Source of the DNA: Alphaproteobacteria bacterium
Lineage (GTDB): Bacteria > Pseudomonadota > Alphaproteobacteria > UBA7985 > JAUIBT01
Direction: 5' to 3'
Length of the DNA: 64,000 bases
Assembly: GCA_030428255.1 (NCBI GenBank)
Contig: JAUIBT010000004.1
Span: forward strand, 1-64,000
This document shows positions 34,601 to 41,759 of this stretch, one piece after another. The notes beneath the pieces were generated by a model. It was given only the letters and a program-made list of their open reading frames with translations. It did not search any database and was not told the origin of the DNA. The position numbers and the translations under genes were made by a program. How positions within the stretch are numbered: position 1 is the stretch's first letter; the number at the start of each line of letters is the position of its first letter.

Positions 34601-37600
34601 GTGCAGGGTTCTCGTTCAATAATACGCTATCGATATTATCATATATGGCACCTGCCTGCGAAACCAGTTTCAGCAGTGATTCTGTGAGCATGGAAAATAC
34701 GGACCCAATTTCGGTTGCCAAATTCAAATTGACAAAAATGGCGCCAAAAAACCACGGCCCTGCGGGCGGCCCAATCCATGAGCTTTGCTCGGAGTCGGAT
34801 CCGGTGTCACGCCTGCAGCCCTGTCCGTAGTGTGCGTGGGCGGCAAGAATATAGGATGTCAAGCCAAGCCGGGTTGAGAGGGTAGAAATGAAAACACCTT
34901 TCCCCAAGCCTGTGTCGGCTGCCACCGTGTAGAAACGACGCCCGGTATTAGGCTCGTTCGGAGCTGCGTTATTCAGGCGCTCGCTCGCAACCGCATCAAC
35001 AAAGTGATCGAATGATCGAATGCCGGTTTTGGGCGAATTTGATGGCCAGGCAACAATTCTTTTTTGTGCTTCGGATCGTTCCCCATCGCCTTCCGTCGTT
35101 CCAGGAGATACGCCAGTGGTGTTTATTGCATACCAGAAGTCGGTAATATCGCTGATCAACCGATAGCGATAAAAGCGGCGCGGGAAAAATACCAGAAGAC
35201 GTCGGTCCAACTCATCTGTGTCAATCGAACCCCCGCTCGGCGCGTGAACGGTTTCGAAATTGGCGTCGCGCAGCTGCGGCGGCTCTCGCCAATCTCGCCA
35301 CCAAGCTTGCCATTCGCCTTCCAGCTGGTCCAAGCCCGCGTTGAAGGCCCCGGTAATCAGCCCCAACCAGACCCCATCAAGCGCCGCAAGCCGCGCTTTC
35401 AGATCGCGCAAATAGGCTTGCAAGTCGCCAGTGCTCGGCTTGTCGCCAGTGCTCGGCTTGTCGCCAGTGCTCGGCTTGTCGCCAATGCTCGGCTTGTCGC
35501 CAAGGCTCATCTTTAGCACCGCATCCAGCACCTTTACGGGCATTTCCAGGTAGGGCTCACTGGGGGTTTCGTGGCTGCGATGTCGCTTCACCTCGTCCGA
35601 TTTCGATCCACCATTGTGCGGCGCGCTCGGCGAAAATCTGCAATGACGAAGCTGCAACGTGGAGCTTGAACCGATTATTTTATCGACCGTCAGTTCATCC
35701 GACCGGCCAAAGAGAATCGAAATCGCCTTTGTGTTGCAGCCGACTGGCTCCTGCGCCAGATCGGCGCCGATACAGCCCACCTGATCCACCAACCCTTTCC
35801 ATATCTCTTCGGCGCTCGTGAGGTTCGAAACTCTGTCCTTGCCAGCATTAAGGGCGTCCAACACCTGGGCCTTCTTATGCTTTAGGGCCTCCGTCAAGGC
35901 GCTTGTGAGCTTGAGCATGCGATAGAGCCAATCGATTGAAATCGATTTCGGATCCGGTGATCCGGTGACCTCGGCAGAAACCTTGCCGCCGCCAAAGAAA
36001 ATCGTGTGCGCACCATATTTCTTGTACAGTTCAGCCGCCTTCCTCGTCCGCGCGGCCACATCGTCGGTCTGCGCCATGAGTACAATCGCGTTGTAAGCAA
36101 CCGTACGATCACTGTCGGAGATGAACTGACGCAGGGGACGCAACAGATCGGTTTCGGTCATCCCAAGACCAACGAACAAGGTTGGAGACGCTGAAAATGC
36201 CAGCTCGATGCATTCATTGACCGTGTCCCGGTTCTCGTCATCGCGCAAATACAGGTCCAGAATGTCGCGATCCGTAATCACAAGACGACTGTCGTTCTGC
36301 GCGATCCCATGCAAGTGAGCAACCGAAGCGACCGCTCCATCCGTGGCGGTTGCGAAGCCGACCATGTCGGAGGCCCGCTCTGGACGAAACGCAAAGGAGC
36401 GGAACAAAGCGCCGAGACCATCAAAGTGCTCAAGCCCGCCGCGATCATGTGAATTCGTAAGCTCGGGAAACGAATCTGGAAGTTCCAAACCCTCAGTTCG
36501 CTTGTAACCGAAATCCTCGAAGTATCGCTCCACCTCAAAGTCATAGTTGGTGGTCAAAATACGATCGATACCAAATTTTCGAATTATCTTTTCAAGCGGA
36601 TCTAGACATGGATCAACCATCGAACTGCGCGAAGTAAACTCCGCGCCGTCAATGGAACCACAAAGCAGGTCTCGACAAGAATTCCAGTCCCTTGGTTTCG
36701 GACCGCCAAGTGGATTCTTCATCAGCGTTAGGGCCACGCCACAGATATATCGATCCGTTGGTGTCAAAACGAACTGTTCTGACTCATCCAGCTTTTTTAT
36801 AATGTCATCAAATAGTACGTGCCATCGATTACCATTTGGCAACTCCTTGCGTGCATTCTCTAGAATTTTTTTAGCTTTATCTTTTTTAAAAGGATAAAGT
36901 ACATTGTAAATGCTGGATTTATTTCTAATGCTATGAGGAAATTTACCTACATTTTCACTTGATCTAGCTTTATATTTTTCCTTAAGTTTACTTATTCTCG
37001 TGTTTATTTTTTCATGCGCATTTCTTGCTTCGTCATATTCTAGAGCATCGAATATGATGTTCTCCGCATGCCCTCTTTCATCGACAAGTAAGATTTTTGC
37101 TATGTCCTCAAATTTTAAGTAACCGTCTTCGCTTTGCGATAGTTTTAAATTATCTATAAAATCATAATATGAATTCCGCAGTATATCTCCTATTGGAAAA
37201 ATGTTCTTATCCTTTAGATACATCTTAACTCTTTCGAGAACTTCTTTTAGTGGCGCACCTTTGTTCTTATTAATGCTGCATCCGTAAAAATTTCTTAACT
37301 CCATAAGGCCTGGATCCTTTATATTGAAAACAGGTTCGTAACCTATTAACAAATCATGGAGTTGTTGAGCAACTTCCAGGACAACCGGCAGACTATCGCC
37401 GTGTAAAAACCCTTCTTTTCCGGATTCTACATGGAGGAAAGTGGTATTGAGTTTTCTAACTTCTTCATGCGCATAGCCAACTATATACCTTTGCTGACGA
37501 ACCCAGCGCTTTACTTGGCCACAATCCTGCGCTGTTGCTCCGTCAGCGGCAGCGGTCCCACTTGGAAATTTCTCAAGCTCATCTTCTATCGACCCAAGTC

Positions 37601-37883
37601 TGCTATGCGACGCTTGCGCCAAGTCCAGAAACGCTTTGGAAAGCTTCTTGGCAAACTCGATTTGCCGAGATTTCCATTTTTGCCAGTCCAAGCGCCCGAG
37701 TCCGACCGAGACACCGGCCCCAACAAATGCCGTCAAATTATGCGCGTTCAAAGCCTGGAAGAGGATTTGTTTCGCCCGGCCCTCAATAAGGGATAAATCG
37801 AGAGTATCGTCGATTTGATGAATTGTATGCGGCCAATGCTGCAATTCTTCATGGCGTCGAGCGAAATGATTGTCTTCACTCAT
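31629..37883 (-). CDS. Giant SIR2-like / STAND-like / TPR protein, putative anti-phage sensor
   Basis: One open frame of 2,084 residues from ATG 37883 (GGAGG 4 bases upstream). N-terminal SIR2-like elements: FVGAGVS with G55-A-G57, LTTNYD (443-448, catalytic-type N446), HLHG (523-526) and a late LFVGLGMTETDL (about 566-577), the pattern of NAD-consuming SIR2 effectors. A linker with KPSTGD repeats (about 791-820) follows. A P-loop-like segment ADTGLGKGVF has K995 but G instead of S/T after it; hydrophobic-acidic strands ILLAICPVDAFF (about 1196) and DVIAICDD (about 1238) are Walker B candidates. The last 300 residues (about 1790-2080) are TPR-like helices (YNEVGLTCYAQGNLRDAV). The architecture matches SIR2-STAND defence proteins such as Avs5 in plan but is far longer. 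Internal AT-rich segments suggest transfer. The sensed ligand and function are inferred only. Confidence 0.8.
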   Translation of the reverse strand: MSEDNHFARRHEELQHWPHTIHQIDDTLDLSLIEGRAKQILFQALNAHNLTAFVGAGVSVGLGRLDWQKWKSRQIEFAKKLSKAFLDLAQASHSRLGSIEDELEKFPSGTAAADGATAQDCGQVKRWVRQQRYIVGYAHEEVRKLNTTFLHVESGKEGFLHGDSLPVVLEVAQQLHDLLIGYEPVFNIKDPGLMELRNFYGCSINKNKGAPLKEVLERVKMYLKDKNIFPIGDILRNSYYDFIDNLKLSQSEDGYLKFEDIAKILLVDERGHAENIIFDALEYDEARNAHEKINTRISKLKEKYKARSSENVGKFPHSIRNKSSIYNVLYPFKKDKAKKILENARKELPNGNRWHVLFDDIIKKLDESEQFVLTPTDRYICGVALTLMKNPLGGPKPRDWNSCRDLLCGSIDGAEFTSRSSMVDPCLDPLEKIIRKFGIDRILTTNYDFEVERYFEDFGYKRTEGLELPDSFPELTNSHDRGGLEHFDGLGALFRSFAFRPERASDMVGFATATDGAVASVAHLHGIAQNDSRLVITDRDILDLYLRDDENRDTVNECIELAFSASPTLFVGLGMTETDLLRPLRQFISDSDRTVAYNAIVLMAQTDDVAARTRKAAELYKKYGAHTIFFGGGKVSAEVTGSPDPKSISIDWLYRMLKLTSALTEALKHKKAQVLDALNAGKDRVSNLTSAEEIWKGLVDQVGCIGADLAQEPVGCNTKAISILFGRSDELTVDKIIGSSSTLQLRHCRFSPSAPHNGGSKSDEVKRHRSHETPSEPYLEMPVKVLDAVLKMSLGDKPSIGDKPSTGDKPSTGDKPSTGDLQAYLRDLKARLAALDGVWLGLITGAFNAGLDQLEGEWQAWWRDWREPPQLRDANFETVHAPSGGSIDTDELDRRLLVFFPRRFYRYRLISDITDFWYAINTTGVSPGTTEGDGERSEAQKRIVAWPSNSPKTGIRSFDHFVDAVASERLNNAAPNEPNTGRRFYTVAADTGLGKGVFISTLSTRLGLTSYILAAHAHYGQGCRRDTGSDSEQSSWIGPPAGPWFFGAIFVNLNLATEIGSVFSMLTESLLKLVSQAGAIYDNIDSVLLNENPALVLQEFLSPKLEDGGHYSLSPETGVIRAISSATITNDIFAQLNNSAQQHAGKIENQLRFLARSNKIIELFSIFRETSRLIEEKISHIMFKNPSGDSHFQPRILLAICPVDAFFTQKLRPKNAEIEDLLSYLASNEARDLPIDVIAICDDKKVSALWSVSPAKSSDKPSSLSLDDISTPALNHRLIARSDIRLRGRQSIARRVSASAIKFDRGSVQSVVNQTQVPETYDRSCSDFVHFLRPVNPTDLLVNNFLPLALGFCAIAEGRGPNATAPTSVKDKAVEFREQIENIWRPEDKHGIGANIAGYKNHRDKTAIREFAACLRDKPELEIVDISDLGDLNSDECIKNVKELLKKRYKTAHEDNNKWRETRKSLAENRFLLTIMMAAAQHILLNAPNMIEGASRATRFFETTIGRLRTLSLSQREHLVVESVLDVYQRAHKIGDPWNDSELHFHILRHLAVIHAPVSIDVLVRLPVFRSYFDTLPPGSGDRRRTLMAFALAALCERGLVFRIAPHPSLAGSELPADRYEFRYAVHRQIQKFVVRMLGGNTVEMAKGNTFAPSIFALLPSDAPRLSHEAYRMIADLMVGLGQYPDLRVDPNIPEPWLFADAPNRTQVQALRAALALVRSGFSIAVVSRFEEFGHETANGRQRTRGYFEEYRVRLRWILRKAWELSGRNKDGEIKLDALYADEVVWLYNEVGLTCYAQGNLRDAVAHLRQAIEINRDIEGREDGGRQFTRMLLNLAVTQIDRGKLGPARSRLQRIIDSNDGRQNDEAQIAQGYLAVVEHLTGGLETAEQQLRDIVATLKDDDKFRACAIFTNHLARLVARTDFAAATDLLRQARSLAEVGGHEDIRYQIMLSEVRVAKYSGNKDAVDSAALMAKTNIVLEYAKLMGMPGLAADAMHMKGYWLTRSGDYASAGRLLVRAIATAKRNGLSLRLNEMLASYAEVLLKRGRREPAFRLLYGTLAVAKRMQHNTAAVRIQRIVEDARVA
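35424..35513. repeat. In-frame 18-bp repeats in the SIR2-STAND gene
   Basis: GTCGCCAGTGCTCGGCTT recurs at 35424-35441, 35442-35459 and 35460-35477, with variants at 35478-35495 and 35496-35513. On the coding strand it encodes KPSTGD/KPSIGD units, a flexible linker between the SIR2-like and STAND-like parts. Confidence 0.9.
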
Positions 37884-38158
37884 GTGTCCTCCACTTCGCA
37901 AAGGGCCCTCATTACCGTTTTTACCCACGCAGTCAGGCAGGTTTTTACCAATTTGGAGGGCTCGAAAAATCTAACGCGCTTTGTTGTTGTTAGCCTTAGC
38001 AAACAAAACTATAAATATCAATTAATGCTCATTTTTGTATACTGGCCTGCTTGACCACGCCAGCCAGGGCAGCAGGTTCGTCGCTCTAAGTTAGATTTTT
38101 CGCAAACTGTTGCTCAGAAGTGTTGCTCAAAAGTGCTGCTAGGGTCTCGCGGATTGCG
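37884..38158 (-). promoter_or_regulatory. AT-rich upstream region of the SIR2-STAND gene
   Basis: About 275 bp between the split glycosyltransferase and the giant gene, AT-rich around 37970-38045 and hence the likely promoter. It holds two copies of GTTTTTACC (37917-37925 and 37941-37949, 24 bases apart) and a 13-bp tandem repeat (TGTTGCTCAGAAG at 38108-38120, TGTTGCTCAAAAG at 38121-38133). I cannot place -35/-10 boxes with confidence. Confidence 0.4.
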
Positions 38159-39205
38159 CTAGCCCACAAAGCCCGCCTCTGCCAGGGCTTGCCTGAGCGG
38201 CAAGGAGGTCTGTTCGTAGGCAAAGGCGGTGCGAAAGGACCCCAAACCCGCCCTCCGCTGCCAGGGCGCAGCGCGCTGCCCCGCTTTAGCCTCGACCCAA
38301 GGACGAATGGCGTCGGCCAGCGTCAGCGGATCGTCGGCTAGGAACCGCATGCCCAAGCCGTGCTGATCTACAAAGCGGGCCATTTCAAAGGTGTCTGATA
38401 CGATCAGGGGCAGGCCCGCGAAGGCGCACTCAAACAGTTTGTTCGGCAAGGTCAGCTCATAAGAAAGCGTCACCGGGCTCATGGGGACCAACCCCAGGTC
38501 CGCACACGCAATATAGTCAGTGACGCAGTAAGGATTGACCGGCTCCACGAGGTGGACGCGATGCTCCAACCCACGATCTTTGATGTAGCGCACAATATAG
38601 GCGCGATAGCGGGGTGTCGCGTTCCCGAGTAAGGCCAAATGCACATGATCGGGCAGCAACCCCAGGGCATCGATCGCCGCCTCCAGCCCTCGATTGAGGG
38701 TAAGGTTCCCCACGGCAACAAGCAGGAAGCTCGCACCGGCAATGCCGACTTGACTGCGAAGATCGTCGTCTAACGGCACCCGCCCCCAACGCTCAAAGGC
38801 GCCTGGCCGCTGTGTACGCTCCGCGATTGGTGCGTTGTAGATCACCAGGGGTTCAGCGATCTCATAGGTCTTGGCCAAGTAGCGAGCAATGCCGGGCCCC
38901 ACGGTTGTCACCTGGTCACAAGCCTTTAGGTGGCGGCGCTCATAGCGTTGCATCCAGCGGCGACGCCCGCGGGAAAGCGGTGGGTTGCGGTGGGTTTCCA
39001 GCTCGTGGCTGTCAAAGACAAGGTGGCTGCCTAGCCTGCGCTTCATGAGGCTTCCCAGCGCCAGCGTTTGCCAATCATTGCAATGCACGACGTCGGGCTT
39101 CCACTGCATGAGTTGATCTTCAAAGGCGTAGCGAAAGGCCTGGTGCTGGAAGCGATAAAAGAGCACCCGCACCAGCCACCGATACAAGCCGACCAACCAC
39201 CTCAC
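38159..39205 (-). CDS. GT4 glycosyltransferase, C-terminal part (split gene)
   Basis: This frame (348 residues from GTG 39205) holds the second half of the acceptor domain (KPDVVHCNDWQTL, HLVFDSHELE) and a complete GT-B donor domain with LVAVGNLTLNRGLEAAIDAL and the family motif LPNKLFECAFAGLPLIVSD. It lacks the first Rossmann strand and glycine loop, which are in the next frame (39202-39582). The GTG overlaps that frame's TGA stop (GTGA). Together they would make one normal GT4 enzyme of about 475 residues, so a frameshift is likely; coupled translation of a split enzyme is less likely but possible. Confidence 0.75.
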   Translation of the reverse strand: MRWLVGLYRWLVRVLFYRFQHQAFRYAFEDQLMQWKPDVVHCNDWQTLALGSLMKRRLGSHLVFDSHELETHRNPPLSRGRRRWMQRYERRHLKACDQVTTVGPGIARYLAKTYEIAEPLVIYNAPIAERTQRPGAFERWGRVPLDDDLRSQVGIAGASFLLVAVGNLTLNRGLEAAIDALGLLPDHVHLALLGNATPRYRAYIVRYIKDRGLEHRVHLVEPVNPYCVTDYIACADLGLVPMSPVTLSYELTLPNKLFECAFAGLPLIVSDTFEMARFVDQHGLGMRFLADDPLTLADAIRPWVEAKAGQRAAPWQRRAGLGSFRTAFAYEQTSLPLRQALAEAGFVG

Positions 39206-39582
39206 AGATCAAGCTCGCGGATTTGCTTGCGGTTGTTCGCACGCGCGCGGGCGCGCGATCTCGCATTCATACGCAGCCCTGCACCGGGACCAAGCACAGG
39301 AGCGAATATCGGGCCAAGAAAGCGCCACCAGATGTCAGCAGCAAAACCCAGCGGCGACAGCTCGCGACGAACATAGGTTACACCGTCAATCGTCTCTAGC
39401 ATGGGCAGCCCCTTGCGGGCGCGGCAATAAACGCGGACATCATGCCCATCTAAAGCAAGTAAGTGCGCGAGTTTGATGACCCGGTTATCCGGGCTGCAAG
39501 GATTGGGCACAAGCAAAGCAATGCGTTTCTTGCGAAGCGCAGACGGTTGCGTGTCAACGCACTTAGTGGAGACTTGAACCAT
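39202..39582 (-). CDS. GT4 glycosyltransferase, N-terminal part (split gene)
   Basis: A 126-residue frame from ATG 39582 (AGGA 9 bases upstream). It has the GT4 N-terminal strand and loop KKRIALLVPNPCSPDNRVIKL, then LLALDGHDVRVYCRA and IDGVTYVRRELSP, and stops in an Arg/Ala-rich region (RSRARARANNRKQ) just where the next frame begins. Alone it cannot be an active transferase. The GC-alternating tract at 39238-39260 near the junction is a plausible slippage site for the shift. Probably a pseudogene with the preceding frame. Confidence 0.65.
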   Translation of the reverse strand: MVQVSTKCVDTQPSALRKKRIALLVPNPCSPDNRVIKLAHLLALDGHDVRVYCRARKGLPMLETIDGVTYVRRELSPLGFAADIWWRFLGPIFAPVLGPGAGLRMNARSRARARANNRKQIRELDL

Positions 39583-39667
39583 ACTGAGCGATCCTGGCAA
39601 GGGTCTGAATTTTCCAGCCCTTATAGGCTTTCTTTTTCAATTCGACCAGATCTGCATCAGCCTTCCT

Positions 39668-39931
39668 CTAGCGGTGCCAGCGTCCAGCCACCCGCTTGAT
39701 TGCATTGGCCAATTCTTGAAAAAAGACCGCGACCGAAGTCGAGACCAATTGCACCACGGCAAGAGTATACAAAATCTTGGCAATCCCGGGCATGCCGAAG
39801 GCGCTTATGCCAAGCCCGACCAGCGCCATGAAGCCCGCCCGCAGCCACATCCATAAAGGCGGGACGGCCCGTTTTCGCAACGCGGCACGCATGCGCCGGG
39901 CCGGTAGGACATCGTGGAGTCGCTTGATCAT
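39668..39931 (-). CDS. Small membrane protein, DUF1328-like
   Basis: An 87-residue product with a basic N-terminus and two hydrophobic segments (about 33-52 and 53-72). The stretch GISAFGMPGIAKILYTLAVV resembles the GIAKILF core of DUF1328/YtjA-type small membrane proteins, but the resemblance is short. It starts 9 bases after the end of the metallopeptidase-like gene, so it is probably in the same transcript. Confidence 0.55.
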   Translation of the reverse strand: MIKRLHDVLPARRMRAALRKRAVPPLWMWLRAGFMALVGLGISAFGMPGIAKILYTLAVVQLVSTSVAVFFQELANAIKRVAGRWHR

Positions 39932-39940
39932 ACCTGTTCC

Positions 39941-40678
39941 CTAACGCCCGGCCTCCTGTTCGCCGCCCGGCTCCAACGCCAGCGCCATGACCGCGCGACC
40001 CGGCCCCTTCAGCCAGGCCTCGCCCGCGTCGCGCTGCGCCCGCCCGCCGGGGCACAGGCCATCGCAGGTGGCCCAAAACCGGGGGCCGTGGTTCATCTCG
40101 GCCAGATGCGCCACCTCGTGCGCTGCCAGGTAGTCGCGCACGGGCTCTGGCGCCAGGCCGATCCGCCAGGAAAACGACAGGCTGCCGCGCGCCGAGCAGG
40201 AGCCCCAACGCGTCTTCTGATCACGAATAGAGATGCGCTTGACCCGCTTGCCCAGGCGCTCGGCCTTGGCCAGGACCCGGGGGCTCAGGTCTTTGCGGGT
40301 CCAGTCGGCAAAAAAATCCATCACACGGCGGGCGAAGAACTCGGGCGCGCCGCCAACGTGCAGGCTGCCGTCTTCCAGCCAAACGCTGCGGCTGTGGGGC
40401 TCATGCAGCAGCAACAGCGTGCCGCCATCAAAGGGGATGCTGGCACCCGGCTGAATGGCGGGCTGCTGGTCCAAGTCGGCCAGGCGTGCGCTCAGCCAGT
40501 CCTTGTGCTGCTCGGCAAAGCGCAACCCCATCTCCAGCGGCAAGCTTTGCGGCAGGGTCACGCGCGCCGACCGCGAGCGGTGATCCAGGCTCAGCTTGAC
40601 CCGCCTGGCACGCGGATGGTGACGCAGGGTCAGGCTGAGGCGTCGTCCGCCGTCAAGGCAAAGCTCTCGAGTTTCCAA
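39941..40678 (-). CDS. YgjP/DUF45-type zinc metallopeptidase
   Basis: SprT-like/YgjP family protein, 245 residues. It has the core ARRVKLSLDHRSRSARVTLP, DQKTRWGSCSARGSLSFSWR and the zinc site HEVAH (187-191) with H197 in NHGPRFW, all hallmarks of the family. No ATG precedes the conserved region; I place the start at TTG 40678, which overlaps the end of the AraC-Ogt gene by 49 bases and gives the usual family length. The longer ATG frame runs antiparallel to no domain and is unlikely. Its physiological substrate is unknown. Confidence 0.83.
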   Translation of the reverse strand: METRELCLDGGRRLSLTLRHHPRARRVKLSLDHRSRSARVTLPQSLPLEMGLRFAEQHKDWLSARLADLDQQPAIQPGASIPFDGGTLLLLHEPHSRSVWLEDGSLHVGGAPEFFARRVMDFFADWTRKDLSPRVLAKAERLGKRVKRISIRDQKTRWGSCSARGSLSFSWRIGLAPEPVRDYLAAHEVAHLAEMNHGPRFWATCDGLCPGGRAQRDAGEAWLKGPGRAVMALALEPGGEQEAGR

Positions 40679-41601
40679 TTTTTGTTTTCCAGGGCTAACA
40701 GCAACTTCTTGCGGCTTATACCCCAACGATAGCCGCCAAGGCCACCGTCTCCGCGCACCACGCGATGGCAGGGGATAATCAGGCTGACATTGTTCGACGC
40801 ACAGGCCCGCGCCACGGCGCGTTGGCCCGCCCCCATGCCCAGGGTCTCGGCGATCTGGCTGTAAGAGCGGGTCTCGCCCGGCGGGATGGCCCACAGCTCG
40901 CGCCAGACGCGGCGCTGAAATGCGGTGGCCTGGATGTCCAGCGGCAGATCCGGGTCGGGCAGATCGCCCGCCAGATAGCGCAGCACGTCTTCCAGCGAGT
41001 CCTGCAACAGCTCGGCGTCTTCTTGCAGGGCTGCGGCGCGCGGGAATTCAGCTTTCAACGCGTCCACCAGGCCCTCGCGGTCGGGACCAAAGGCCAGAAA
41101 GCACACCCCCTGCGCGGTGGCCGCCAACAGCACCAAGTCCAAGTGGCAGGGCGCGATGGCAAAGGCAATCTCAACCCCTGCCCCGCCCTTCTTATAGGTG
41201 CCGGGCGACATGCCCAGCGTGGCAGCCGCTTGCTCGTAGAGGGCGCGGATCGAGCCATAGCCCGCCGCATAGGAGGCCTCGGCCACGTCAGCGCCCTGCT
41301 TCAACGAGGCACGCAGGCGCTCCATCTTTTTGGCGTTGGCGTATTCGCGCGGCGAGATACCCAGCGCGCGCTTAAAGGCTTTCTGCAAGCTGAAGGGCGA
41401 GACATGCAGCGCAGCGCCCAAGGCGTTGAGGGTCACGCTGGGCAGCGGTGCGTCCGGTTCCGCGCCTGGCGCGGCATCGGCGGCCAACAGACCCGCTTCC
41501 GCCTCCAGGTGGGCATCGATCAGTTGACAGGCTTGGGCCACCAGGTCGCTTTGGCGATCACTGGAAAGCTGGAATAGGCGAGAAGAGAGTGCATGTGTCA
41601 T
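40630..41601 (-). CDS. AraC-HTH plus O6-alkylguanine-DNA alkyltransferase (Ada-like, no zinc domain)
   Basis: Fusion of an AraC-type helix-turn-helix region (about 56-137, with SLQKAFKRALGISPREYANAK) and an Ogt/MGMT suicide alkyltransferase domain (about 145-305) with active-site C278 in IIPCHRVV and the flanking RAVARACASNNVSL. It resembles the C-terminal two-thirds of E. coli Ada but lacks the N-terminal zinc domain that senses methylphosphotriesters, so any self-regulation would differ. The roughly 20-residue tail overlaps the next gene. Likely repairs O6-methylguanine. Confidence 0.9.
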   Translation of the reverse strand: MTHALSSRLFQLSSDRQSDLVAQACQLIDAHLEAEAGLLAADAAPGAEPDAPLPSVTLNALGAALHVSPFSLQKAFKRALGISPREYANAKKMERLRASLKQGADVAEASYAAGYGSIRALYEQAAATLGMSPGTYKKGGAGVEIAFAIAPCHLDLVLLAATAQGVCFLAFGPDREGLVDALKAEFPRAAALQEDAELLQDSLEDVLRYLAGDLPDPDLPLDIQATAFQRRVWRELWAIPPGETRSYSQIAETLGMGAGQRAVARACASNNVSLIIPCHRVVRGDGGLGGYRWGISRKKLLLALENKNWKLESFALTADDASA

Positions 41602-41759
41602 GTCGAGCAGCCTAGCGCGCTCGCCCTCCCGCCGCTATCCGAAGTTTGCTCGTTGGCTCAATCCTTCGACGGCCGCACAAACCAGCACAGTCGTATGGAA
41701 GCTCCAACGCGGGTCGCGCGCGCCCTAGCGGTATCCCTTGGCGGGGTCCCCTGGCGGGA

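Noticed and set aside
31629-38158. Defence gene as part of a transposon or integrated phage
   Set aside because: No integrase, transposase, tRNA target or flanking direct repeats were found; the repeats at either side do not match each other.
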